Of a stretch of 11,438 bases of DNA, positions 1 to 6,147 are shown one piece after another. The notes beneath the pieces are model-generated. The model saw only the letters and a list, made by a program, of their open reading frames with translations, made no database searches and had not been told where the DNA came from. The position numbers were made by a program, and so were the translations under genes. This stretch comes from an uncultured Eubacterium sp. (GTDB lineage: Bacteria > Bacillota_A > Clostridia > Lachnospirales > Lachnospiraceae): NCBI GenBank assembly GCA_947653505.1, contig CANTHI010000061.1, forward strand, positions 1 through 11,438, read 5' to 3'. How positions within the stretch are numbered: position 1 is the stretch's first letter; each line of letters starts with the position of its first letter.

Positions 1-58
1 ATACCCCATCACATAAACTTTCAAAGCCAGATTCAAATAGCAATGGCACATCAATAAC
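1..58 (-). other. CoaE-like fragment joined in frame to rpsA
   Basis: In the same frame as the S1 start, the last codons before the edge encode VIDVPLLFESGFESLCDGV. Dephospho-CoA kinases have a conserved (I/L)DVPLLFE(S/A)G segment in mid-protein, followed by a short stretch ending in C-D-x-V, and this fits well. S1 should continue VIDV-KPDE-(I/V)-x-LN-I-G. The two families share the V-I-D-V codons (47-58), so the join can sit anywhere in that short microhomology. Only about 19 codons are present, and nothing resembling the CoaE P-loop or N-terminus precedes them. I infer an assembly or library chimera rather than a gene. Confidence 0.6.
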
Positions 59-136
59 CGTGCCTTCGACAACCTCTCCATTCCGTATTGTTTTTAATGA
101 ATCTTCCAGCATTTGTTCAAAACTTAATTCCGACAT
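1..136 (-). CDS. rpsA: Start of 30S ribosomal protein S1 (partial, chimeric 3' part)
   Basis: The reading frame opens at ATG 134-136 and runs off the left edge after 45 codons. Residues 1-30 (MSELSFEQML..., ending EGTVIDV) match my recollection of the N-terminus of clostridial ribosomal protein S1, leading into its first S1 RNA-binding domain. A strong GGAGG at 146-150 lies 9 bases before the ATG, inside the ispH coding sequence. The gene start overlaps the ispH end by 20 bases, which suggests translational coupling. After V30 the protein reads PLLFESGFESLCDGV, which is not S1 but resembles CoaE. Only about 47-136 can therefore be trusted as rpsA, and the rest probably comes from a chimeric join. 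Many Clostridia carry IspH and S1 as one fused protein; here they are separate frames. Confidence 0.7.
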   Translation of the reverse strand, partial: MSELSFEQMLEDSLKTIRNGEVVEGTVIDVPLLFESGFESLCDGV

Positions 137-986
137 GTTTTTGAACCTCCTCAATAATTTTCTTTGGGGTGGAAGCCCCTGCGGTAATACCTACGTTATC
201 AATGTGACCAGTTTCAGATAAATGTAAATCTGCTACGGTCTGTATATAGTAAGTATTTGCACATTCTTCTTTGCATATCTCATACAGTTTCTGCGTATTC
301 GAACTGCTCCTTCCTCCAATGACAATCATTATATCGGAAGTTTCTGCCAGGCTTGCTGCTTCATTCTGCCGTTCTTCTGTAGCGTTACAAATTGTATTCA
401 ATACACGTATATCTCTAATATAACCTTTTTTTTGAATAATTTCAACTAATTCTTGCAATTTCTTGTAATTAAAAGTCGTTTGTGCCACAATACACACTTT
501 TGTGCCTGATTCTGGCCTGAAATTTTCTGCTTCCTTTTCGTCTGCAATCACAGTCGTATGCTTCGGGTCACACCACCCCCGGATCCCTTCCACTTCTGGA
601 TGTAAGCTGTTGCCGATAATCACAATATCATAACCGCTGTTTGAAAATTCTTCCACGATCTGGTGAATTTTTAAGACAAACGGACAGGTTGCGTCCTCGA
701 TCTCAAAGCCGGCCTGCCGCAGTCTTTCATAGACTTCCTTCGCCACTCCGTGGGAACGGATGATGACAGTCCCGCCTTTGCTTTTCTGTCCGTCTGTCAG
801 CGCGTCTATGTCTTCAATCACCAGAACGCCCCGCTCTTTCAGATCTCTGACAACCTCTTCGTTATGGATGATCGGTCCGTAAGTGTAAATAGGCCCGTTT
901 TTTATATCGGCCTGTTCATAGACTTTATTAACCGCCCGTCTCACACCAAAACAAAATCCGGCACTTTTTGCTACTGTAATGTTCAT
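117..986 (-). CDS. ispH: 4-hydroxy-3-methylbut-2-enyl diphosphate reductase (IspH/LytB)
   Basis: Cytosolic iron-sulfur enzyme that performs the last step of the MEP pathway, reducing HMBPP to IPP and DMAPP. The 289-residue protein has the expected three cluster cysteines: C12 (SAGFCFGVRRA), C101 (DATCPFV) and C200 (NTICNATEERQ). Substrate-binding histidines appear at H41, H79 (RSHG) and H129, and the proton-relay glutamate at E131 (HPEVEG). The AQTT and GASTP motifs are also present. Length fits a stand-alone IspH; in many Clostridia an S1 protein is fused behind it. The ATG overlaps the cmk stop by 4 bases (ATGA), so translation is probably coupled to cmk. At the other end the gene overlaps rpsA by 20 bases. 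The 3' half (about 117-540) is AT-rich with TTA/TTG Leu, AGA Arg and CAA Gln codons, unlike the 5' half. Confidence 0.96.
   Translation of the reverse strand: MNITVAKSAGFCFGVRRAVNKVYEQADIKNGPIYTYGPIIHNEEVVRDLKERGVLVIEDIDALTDGQKSKGGTVIIRSHGVAKEVYERLRQAGFEIEDATCPFVLKIHQIVEEFSNSGYDIVIIGNSLHPEVEGIRGWCDPKHTTVIADEKEAENFRPESGTKVCIVAQTTFNYKKLQELVEIIQKKGYIRDIRVLNTICNATEERQNEAASLAETSDIMIVIGGRSSSNTQKLYEICKEECANTYYIQTVADLHLSETGHIDNVGITAGASTPKKIIEEVQKHVGIKF
146..150 (-). promoter_or_regulatory. Ribosome binding site of rpsA inside ispH
   Basis: GGAGG on the minus strand, 9 bases upstream of the rpsA ATG and within the last codons of ispH. It fixes the S1 start and shows that S1 is translated separately from IspH, with a 20-base overlap. 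Confidence 0.75.
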
Positions 987-1678
987 TCTTTTCCTTTCAA
1001 AACCGCTTTTTCATAAATACCGCGTATCGCGGCAAGCACCTGTCCGATATCCATATCGGAGGTGTCAATCACAACGGCATCGTCTGCCTGCCGTAACGGT
1101 GCGATCTGCCTGTGCATGTCACGGTAATCGCGTTCCTTCATATCCGCTTCGATCTGCGCATAATCAGGCTGTCCGCCATCTGCCTGCGCGCCTTTTTTTA
1201 CCAGCTCGTCATATCTTCTTCTGGCGCGCGCAGACACCGAAGCGGTCAGATAAATTTTGACCTGTGCGTCCGGCAGCACGCAGGTGCCAATATCACGGCC
1301 GTCCATAATAACATTGCTCGTCTGTGCCAGCTTCTGCTGAAGGGCGGTCAGCTTGGCGCGCACATCCGGATAAACGCTTGTCGCGGATGCCAGAATGCCT
1401 ACTTTTTCATCGCGGATATAGGCATTGACATTTTCCCCATTTAAAATCACGCACTGGACGCCATCCTCATAAGCGATCGTAATATCAATCTTTGCACATG
1501 CAGCCGCAATCGCCTGTTCATCCTGCGGATCGATCTTAGCCCGTAGAAAATACAGCGCCATCGCACGATACATGGCGCCTGTGTCTACGTATACAAATGA
1601 TAACTCATCTGCAAGCCGTTTGGCAATGGTACTTTTTCCCGCTCCGGACGGCCCGTCTATTGCGATGTTAAAACCCAT
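983..1678 (-). CDS. cmk: Cytidylate kinase
   Basis: Transfers phosphate from ATP to CMP or dCMP in cytosolic pyrimidine nucleotide recycling. The 231-residue length is usual for bacterial Cmk. The P-loop GPSGAGKST is at residues 9-17, followed by the CMP-binding VDTGAMYRA at 31-39, the MDGRDIGTCVLP segment near 125-136, and an Arg-rich lid (SARARRRYDEL, about 149-159). The C-terminal KERDYRDMHR...APLRQADDA...DTSD stretch is typical. The start ATG at 1676-1678 has AAAGGAG about 8 bases upstream. The stop overlaps the ispH start (ATGA), and the cmk-ispH-rpsA order is a known clostridial neighbourhood. It follows the flavoprotein gene after 21 bases, so it is probably co-transcribed. Confidence 0.97.
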   Translation of the reverse strand: MGFNIAIDGPSGAGKSTIAKRLADELSFVYVDTGAMYRAMALYFLRAKIDPQDEQAIAAACAKIDITIAYEDGVQCVILNGENVNAYIRDEKVGILASATSVYPDVRAKLTALQQKLAQTSNVIMDGRDIGTCVLPDAQVKIYLTASVSARARRRYDELVKKGAQADGGQPDYAQIEADMKERDYRDMHRQIAPLRQADDAVVIDTSDMDIGQVLAAIRGIYEKAVLKGKE

Positions 1679-1699
1679 GCTATGTGCTCCTTTCTTATT

Positions 1700-2959
1700 T
1701 TACTTTTTTCTGTCTTCCTGCAGCGCAAGACCCGCGCTCATTCCGGCCAGATACCCGCTCGACCACGCGATCTGCAGGTTGTAGCCTCCGGTCAGGGCGT
1801 CCACGTCTATCATCTCTCCCGCAAAATACAGTCCTTTTGTCAGCTTTGACTCCATTGTGGACGGATCAATTTCCTTTACATGCACGCCGCCCCTTGTAAT
1901 GACCGCTTCGTGAAAATCCCGCAGACCTGTCAGCTTCGCCGGAAAGCTTTTCAGACATTCCAGCAGCTGTGCGCGCTCTCCTCTTGTAATTTCATTGACC
2001 CTGCGCTCCGGCTCTATCCCGCTTAGCGCAATGATCACCGGGATCATCTTTGCCGGCAGCAGATGACCGAGCGCGTTTTTCAGCTGTCTGTTCTGCGCTT
2101 CTTTCAAATCGCGCACAATCCGCTGGTCCAGCTGTTCTTTTGTCAGGGCAGGCTTTAAATCAACCGTTAACCGCAGCGGCCCCTGCCGCAGCCGGTCGTT
2201 TACCACAGCGCTTGCACGCAGCATCAACGGTCCGCTGACCCCGAAATGGGTAAACAAAAGCTCGCCAAAATCATCATACAGTACTTTTGACCCATCATAA
2301 ATACGGGCACGTACATTTTTCAGCGTAAGTCCCTGCAGCTGCGGTATATAATCTTCTTCTGTATTCATGGCGGTCAGGCTTGGATGCGGCTCTATAAGCG
2401 TATGCCCGAAATGCTGCGCAAACGCGTATCCGTCCCCTGTGGAGCCGGTCGCCGGATAAGACATCCCTCCGGTTGCCAGTATGACCTTTGCAGCAGAATA
2501 CCTCCTGCCCTGTGTATCGCGGACTTCAAATAATCCGTCTTCTTTTTTTCGGACCGACGCGATTCTGGTCTGCAGCCGGATCTTCACATGGGACTGCTCC
2601 AGCGCACGCTCCAGTGCACGGATGATATCGGAAGAATGGTCCGATACCGGAAATACACGGCCGCCCCGCTCGGTTTTCAGCGGTGTTTTGTATTTCTCAA
2701 AAAAATCCATGACCTGAAAATTATCATAAGTATAGATGGCGCTGTACATAAACTTTTCATTCCGCAATATTTTCGAAAAAATCTCCTGCGTATCACAGGC
2801 ATTGGTCACATTGCAGCGGCCCTTGCCTGTCAGATACAGCTTTTTCCCCAGCTTTTCATTCCGCTCCAGCAGCAGCACACTGCAGCCTGACTGTGCCGCT
2901 GCGGCCGCTGCCATCATTCCGGCCGCGCCGCCGCCCGCTACGATAATCTGTCCGGACAT
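1700..2959 (-). CDS. BaiN/HI0933-family FAD-dependent oxidoreductase
   Basis: A 419-residue flavoprotein, probably cytosolic. An N-terminal Rossmann dinucleotide fold is shown by GGGAAG at 9-14 and the acidic E32 after the second strand (LLLERN). The HI0933-type signature KLYLTGKGRCNVTNA covers 40-54. A second nucleotide-contact stretch, LATGGMSYPATGSTGDGY, is at 161-178, and the family C-terminal motif AGEMIDVDALTGGYNLQIAWSSG at about 380-402 closes the FAD site. AAAGGAG lies 6 bases before the ATG. One member in bile-acid-dehydroxylating clostridia (BaiN) has been reported to reduce a steroid intermediate. The family is widespread, however, and no bai gene is present here, so I do not infer a bile acid role. 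Substrate is unknown. It sits between the RpiR regulator (23-base gap) and cmk, in the usual clostridial housekeeping context. Confidence 0.9.
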   Translation of the reverse strand: MSGQIIVAGGGAAGMMAAAAAAQSGCSVLLLERNEKLGKKLYLTGKGRCNVTNACDTQEIFSKILRNEKFMYSAIYTYDNFQVMDFFEKYKTPLKTERGGRVFPVSDHSSDIIRALERALEQSHVKIRLQTRIASVRKKEDGLFEVRDTQGRRYSAAKVILATGGMSYPATGSTGDGYAFAQHFGHTLIEPHPSLTAMNTEEDYIPQLQGLTLKNVRARIYDGSKVLYDDFGELLFTHFGVSGPLMLRASAVVNDRLRQGPLRLTVDLKPALTKEQLDQRIVRDLKEAQNRQLKNALGHLLPAKMIPVIIALSGIEPERRVNEITRGERAQLLECLKSFPAKLTGLRDFHEAVITRGGVHVKEIDPSTMESKLTKGLYFAGEMIDVDALTGGYNLQIAWSSGYLAGMSAGLALQEDRKK

Positions 2960-2982
2960 ACCAAACTCCTTTACGAACCATT

Positions 2983-3909
2983 TTACTGCTCCAGATCTGT
3001 CGTCTGTGCGTAATGCATTTTCAGCTTGTCGTCAATGTAGTCTATCTCGTCGTTTTCATACACCTGGTAATCTTCCCAGATCTGCTCTAACGACGTAAGC
3101 GTATCCGCCACATCGTCCTGCCTGCGCATGCATAGCGCCACAATGAGGGCATTGATTACGCTTAGCGGCGCCACCAGGGAATCTACGAGCGAGACCATAT
3201 CACTTTCTGCAATCAGATTGCAGGAAGAATACAGGTTCATGGGCGAATGAACGCTGTCTGTCAGCGTAATCACTTTTGCGCTCCGGTTATTGGCAAACTC
3301 CAGCGCCTTTAACGTCCGCAGGGAATATCTGGGAAAGCTGATGCCGATAATCACGTCTTCTTTCCCAATGCGCAGCATCTGTTCAAACAATTCACTGGAG
3401 CTGTTTGTATGCAGCAGGATCACCTGATCGGACAGATAGTTCAGGTAAAAAGCCAGAAATGACGCAAGCGGTGCGCAGCTGCGGATGCCGATCACATAAA
3501 TTCGTCTGGCTGTTAAGATCGTATCGACGGCCAGATCAAACGCATTCTGGTCAATCTTTTCCAGTGTACCTTTGATTTTTTCCATATCTGCCTTCAGCAC
3601 AGATTCGAGCACTCTGGAACGGCTGATTCTGCCAAATGCCACCTCTACCCGCTGTACCGAATCCAGCTTTGTGCGCACCATTTCCTCCAGTGCTTTCTGA
3701 AACTGCGGATATCCTTTATAACCCAGCTGCGCGGCAAAGCGCACAACCGTAGACTCACTGACGCCGACCACCTCGCCCAGCTTTGCCGCTGTCAGAAATA
3801 CCGCCTGATCATAATGATCCGTAATATAGGCAGCCAGAAGCTTCTGCCCCTTGCTCATCCTGCTGTAGCGTTCGTTCAGCCGGCTGGTCAGTTCATTCGT
3901 ATTCCCCAT
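2983..3909 (-). CDS. MurR/RpiR-family transcriptional regulator
   Basis: DNA-binding regulator of the RpiR class, 308 residues if started at ATG 3907-3909. A GTG directly before it (3910-3912) would give 309. The N-terminal domain (about 1-78) is the family helix-turn-helix: FLTAAKLGEVVGVSESTVVRFAAQLGYKGYPQFQKAL at 38-74. Residues about 128-262 form a SIS sugar-phosphate-binding domain, with ARRIYVIGIRSCAPLASF and a later GISFPRYS segment. The family usually senses a phosphosugar such as MurNAc-6-phosphate, but the ligand cannot be told here. The ribosome binding site is weak (an AGG 8 bases ahead), and the start lies 9 bases past the L,D-transpeptidase stop, so translation is probably coupled to that gene. 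No sugar-uptake or etherase genes are adjacent, so its target is unknown. Confidence 0.9.
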   Translation of the reverse strand: MGNTNELTSRLNERYSRMSKGQKLLAAYITDHYDQAVFLTAAKLGEVVGVSESTVVRFAAQLGYKGYPQFQKALEEMVRTKLDSVQRVEVAFGRISRSRVLESVLKADMEKIKGTLEKIDQNAFDLAVDTILTARRIYVIGIRSCAPLASFLAFYLNYLSDQVILLHTNSSSELFEQMLRIGKEDVIIGISFPRYSLRTLKALEFANNRSAKVITLTDSVHSPMNLYSSCNLIAESDMVSLVDSLVAPLSVINALIVALCMRRQDDVADTLTSLEQIWEDYQVYENDEIDYIDDKLKMHYAQTTDLEQ

Positions 3910-3918
3910 CACATCTGC

Positions 3919-6054
3919 CTATACTCCGGATGCGGATGCCGCAGCGACGGTAATGGTCCTTACATACTGCGCGGCATTGCCCTGTACATCTGTATACGTA
4001 TACGTAATCCTGTAGATACCCGTATCCGCAATCATCAGATCCAGACCTTCTTTGAGCATCAGGTCCGTCTCCACCACACCTGCATGCATCTGATAGGTTA
4101 CTTTATAATGAATGCCTGCTGTCGTATGGGATACCTGCTGTGTACCGTCAGACATATTGGTAATCGTCTGTACCGAAACGTTTTCCAGCGGATGTACGAT
4201 GGAACCTGCCGTTCTCGTATCATCCGGCGGTACCAGAATCGTATGCATAACCGACACTGCCGCCGGCTGCACAGTCTGGGACGGATTTGCCGGATTCGTT
4301 GGATTCACTGGATCCGTCGGGTTTGCCGGATTCGCTGGATTCGTCGGATCCGTTGGGTTTACCGGATTTGCCGGATCCGTCGGGTTTGTTGGATTCGCTG
4401 GATCCGTTGGGTTTGCCGGATTTACCGGATTCGTCGGATTTGTTGGATTCGCTGGATCCGTCGGGTTTGCCGGATCGGTTGGATTCGCCGGATTTGCCGG
4501 ATCCGTCGGGTTTACCGGATTTGTCGGATCTGTCGGGTTCGCCGGATCGGCTGGATTTGCCGGATCCGTCGGGTTTGCCGGATTCGTCGGATCGCCTGGG
4601 TCTTCCGGATCCGTCGGTTCTGTCGTCTGGTCCGGCTTCTTTTCTGCCACTACAAGCTTTCTCTTCTTTTCCGCCACAAGATACTTGCCTGTTTTCAGAC
4701 TTTTTTCTGGATTGGAGCAGTAGTATCTGACTGTATAGGTCCCTGCCCCGCCCAGCTTATACGACCCGTTCTGGGATACGGTCTTTACTTTTCCGTCCGG
4801 ATCTGTCACCTTGATACTGATTTTGGACGTCATGTTTTTGCCGGATACAAGCTTTGCCGTAACACCGGAGATCAGCTTTTTATAATTTATGGAAGAAGTG
4901 CCCGCGGCAAGCTTCATCGTTTCAAACTTGTCCTTGCTGGAAATCACCGGTTTTTTCGTGTCTTTTACGATGATCTTCATGTATTCTTCCGTTACGAGCT
5001 TGTTCGTCGGATTTTTCAGATAATACATAATCCGGTAGGTTCCGGTGTGGTTCAGCTTTAAGTTTTCCGCACGGACGCCTTTATATTCTTTTGTGCCTGG
5101 TTTGCGTACTTTGGTTACGATTTTGTCAGTCAGTACAGTGCCCATTGAATTTTTTGCCGTAACTTTGGAACGCAGATTCACCGTTGACTTATATTCTTTT
5201 GTGATTTCCTTGCGGACGCCTGAGATCGTCGCCTTGCTTGCGTCACCAACCGTATAGGTCACAGTGACAGATGTATTCCTGCCGAAAGAGTCCGTCAGGG
5301 AATATGTCACCGGATAGCTCCCCATCTTTTTTGTATTGACCGTACCCGATGTACGGATCCATGCGTTGCTCAGCTGATTGCCAGCAGAGTCATATGCTTT
5401 CATCTCTACCGGCATAAATTTTCCATTATACTGCGCCGTTGCCTTTGTGCTCTTTACGACAATCTTTGGCGTAGTATTTTTGGTTGCATATGTATTGTCC
5501 GGATCCGGATCGGTCGGATCCCATCCCATCCGTACCGCTGTGCTTACTTTTATCGACGACGGCTTTCCAAGCGGATCGTCTCCGGAGCCACCGTTAAAAA
5601 TAATGACTTTTGTCCGCAAAGGACAGTTATCATAGATCCATTTTGCAGCTGCAGTTGTCACGCGGACACAGCCGTGGGACGCCAGAGAACCAAGCCTGTT
5701 ATACTGTACGTAAGACTGCGTCGTTTTATTCTGCTGGTAATACCATACGGAATGGAACAATATGGAACCGGTGATTCTGGTGCAGTACTGCCCGTAACTC
5801 GGCCCGTCCAGCGTCCACCAGGTATATTTATTCATTGTATAAAAGGTCCCGATCGGCGTTGCATATCCGGCCGAGCATACAAATGCGGTATAAGGCTTGT
5901 CATCCTGTGTATAGACAGTCACTACATTTGTTCCTTTATTTACTTTCAGATAGTAATTCCCCGTTTCTGCTTTTACATTCGTCTGAAATCCCAGTATCAT
6001 CATACAGCATAAAAAAGTAAAGATGATACTGCGCAGCAGAGTCTTCTTTTTCAT
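3919..6054 (-). CDS. Secreted L,D-transpeptidase (YkuD) with Ig-like modules and Pro-rich repeat tract
   Basis: Probable cell-wall enzyme forming or editing 3-3 peptidoglycan cross-links outside the membrane; 711 residues. MKKKTLLRS plus a hydrophobic stretch ending VKA at 27-29 is a signal peptide, likely cut before E30. The YkuD catalytic domain covers about 33-155. It has the upstream histidine H101 (FHSVW) and the catalytic LASHGCVRV, with H127, G128, C129 and R131. Three Ig-like modules follow (about 195-270, 274-364, 365-470), each ending in a G-x-Y-x-(V/I)-x-Y strand. Then come 37 tripeptides (480-591) and a fourth Ig-like module to the end. No LPXTG, choline-binding or S-layer motif is visible, so anchoring is unclear. 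The ATG at 6054 is chosen because AGGAGG sits 6 bases ahead; a TTG at 6072 would place that site inside the gene. It follows a terminator-like hairpin, so it probably starts its own transcript. Confidence 0.9.
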   Translation of the reverse strand: MKKKTLLRSIIFTFLCCMMILGFQTNVKAETGNYYLKVNKGTNVVTVYTQDDKPYTAFVCSAGYATPIGTFYTMNKYTWWTLDGPSYGQYCTRITGSILFHSVWYYQQNKTTQSYVQYNRLGSLASHGCVRVTTAAAKWIYDNCPLRTKVIIFNGGSGDDPLGKPSSIKVSTAVRMGWDPTDPDPDNTYATKNTTPKIVVKSTKATAQYNGKFMPVEMKAYDSAGNQLSNAWIRTSGTVNTKKMGSYPVTYSLTDSFGRNTSVTVTYTVGDASKATISGVRKEITKEYKSTVNLRSKVTAKNSMGTVLTDKIVTKVRKPGTKEYKGVRAENLKLNHTGTYRIMYYLKNPTNKLVTEEYMKIIVKDTKKPVISSKDKFETMKLAAGTSSINYKKLISGVTAKLVSGKNMTSKISIKVTDPDGKVKTVSQNGSYKLGGAGTYTVRYYCSNPEKSLKTGKYLVAEKKRKLVVAEKKPDQTTEPTDPEDPGDPTNPANPTDPANPADPANPTDPTNPVNPTDPANPANPTDPANPTDPANPTNPTNPVNPANPTDPANPTNPTDPANPVNPTDPTNPANPANPTDPVNPTNPANPSQTVQPAAVSVMHTILVPPDDTRTAGSIVHPLENVSVQTITNMSDGTQQVSHTTAGIHYKVTYQMHAGVVETDLMLKEGLDLMIADTGIYRITYTYTDVQGNAAQYVRTITVAAASASGV
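4282..4617 (-). repeat. 9-bp tandem repeat coding for (T/A/V)(D/N)P tripeptides
   Basis: A 336-bp tract inside the L,D-transpeptidase gene, period 9 bp, coding on the minus strand for one Pro and then 37 tripeptides of form x-(D/N)-P (residues 480-591). I count 13 with Asp and 24 with Asn. First positions are mainly Thr and Ala with a few Val, plus one Glu and one Gly at the N-terminal end. Pro is almost always CCG. Wobble bases differ from copy to copy, so the units are not identical and the tract is fairly old. It probably forms an extended, acidic spacer through the wall between the Ig-like modules. Such tracts change length easily by slippage and can also be miscounted by short-read assembly. 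Confidence 0.95.
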
Positions 6055-6059
6055 ACAAA

Positions 6060-6065
6060 CCTCCT
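6060..6065 (-). promoter_or_regulatory. Ribosome binding site of the L,D-transpeptidase
   Basis: AGGAGG on the minus strand, 5 bases upstream of ATG 6052-6054. Its position shows that translation starts with MKKKTLL, a normal signal peptide start, and not at the in-frame TTG at 6072. Confidence 0.8.
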
Positions 6066-6097
6066 GAACCAAATATTAACGGATCCCTTCATCTTCA

Positions 6098-6134
6098 GAA
6101 AAGGCGCTGCAAACGCTGTTCACAGCACCTTTTC
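6098..6134 (-). terminator. Probable intrinsic terminator after the decarboxylase cluster
   Basis: The minus-strand RNA downstream of the oadA-like stop can form a 12-bp stem, GAAAAGGTGCTG with CAGCGCCTTTTC. It has one G-U pair and a 13-base loop. The descending arm carries the run of four U residues and no longer U-tract follows, so it is weaker than a textbook terminator. It lies 13 bases past the stop codon and ahead of the L,D-transpeptidase gene, which is where the transcript should end. The stem is also symmetrical enough to act on the other strand. Confidence 0.6.
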
Positions 6135-6147
6135 ATCATAAAACCAG

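Noticed and set aside
1700..2959. Bile acid role for the BaiN-type flavoprotein
   Set aside because: The family is widespread in bacteria and no other bai gene is near. The neighbours are housekeeping genes.
4282..4617. Regular repeats that might be a CRISPR array or minisatellite outside genes
   Set aside because: The period is 9 bp without spacers, in frame, and coding for a strict tripeptide pattern within an intact gene.
3814..5061. Long plus-strand open frame of 415 codons, with others at 4112-4723 and 4287-4730
   Set aside because: They run opposite to the L,D-transpeptidase gene. Their low-complexity Ile/Arg/Trp, Gly/Phe or Asp/Leu/Pro runs are just the 9-bp repeat read in other frames. 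None has a recognisable domain.
6055..6072. Upstream TTG start of the L,D-transpeptidase giving 6 extra residues (MVQEVC)
   Set aside because: The AGGAGG ribosome binding site lies inside that extension, 5 bases before an ATG that begins a normal signal peptide.
6073..6078. TAATAT as a -10 promoter box for the L,D-transpeptidase gene
   Set aside because: A promoter is expected here, but no convincing -35 box lies about 17 bases upstream and the leader would be only about 12 bases. Too weak to list as a feature.
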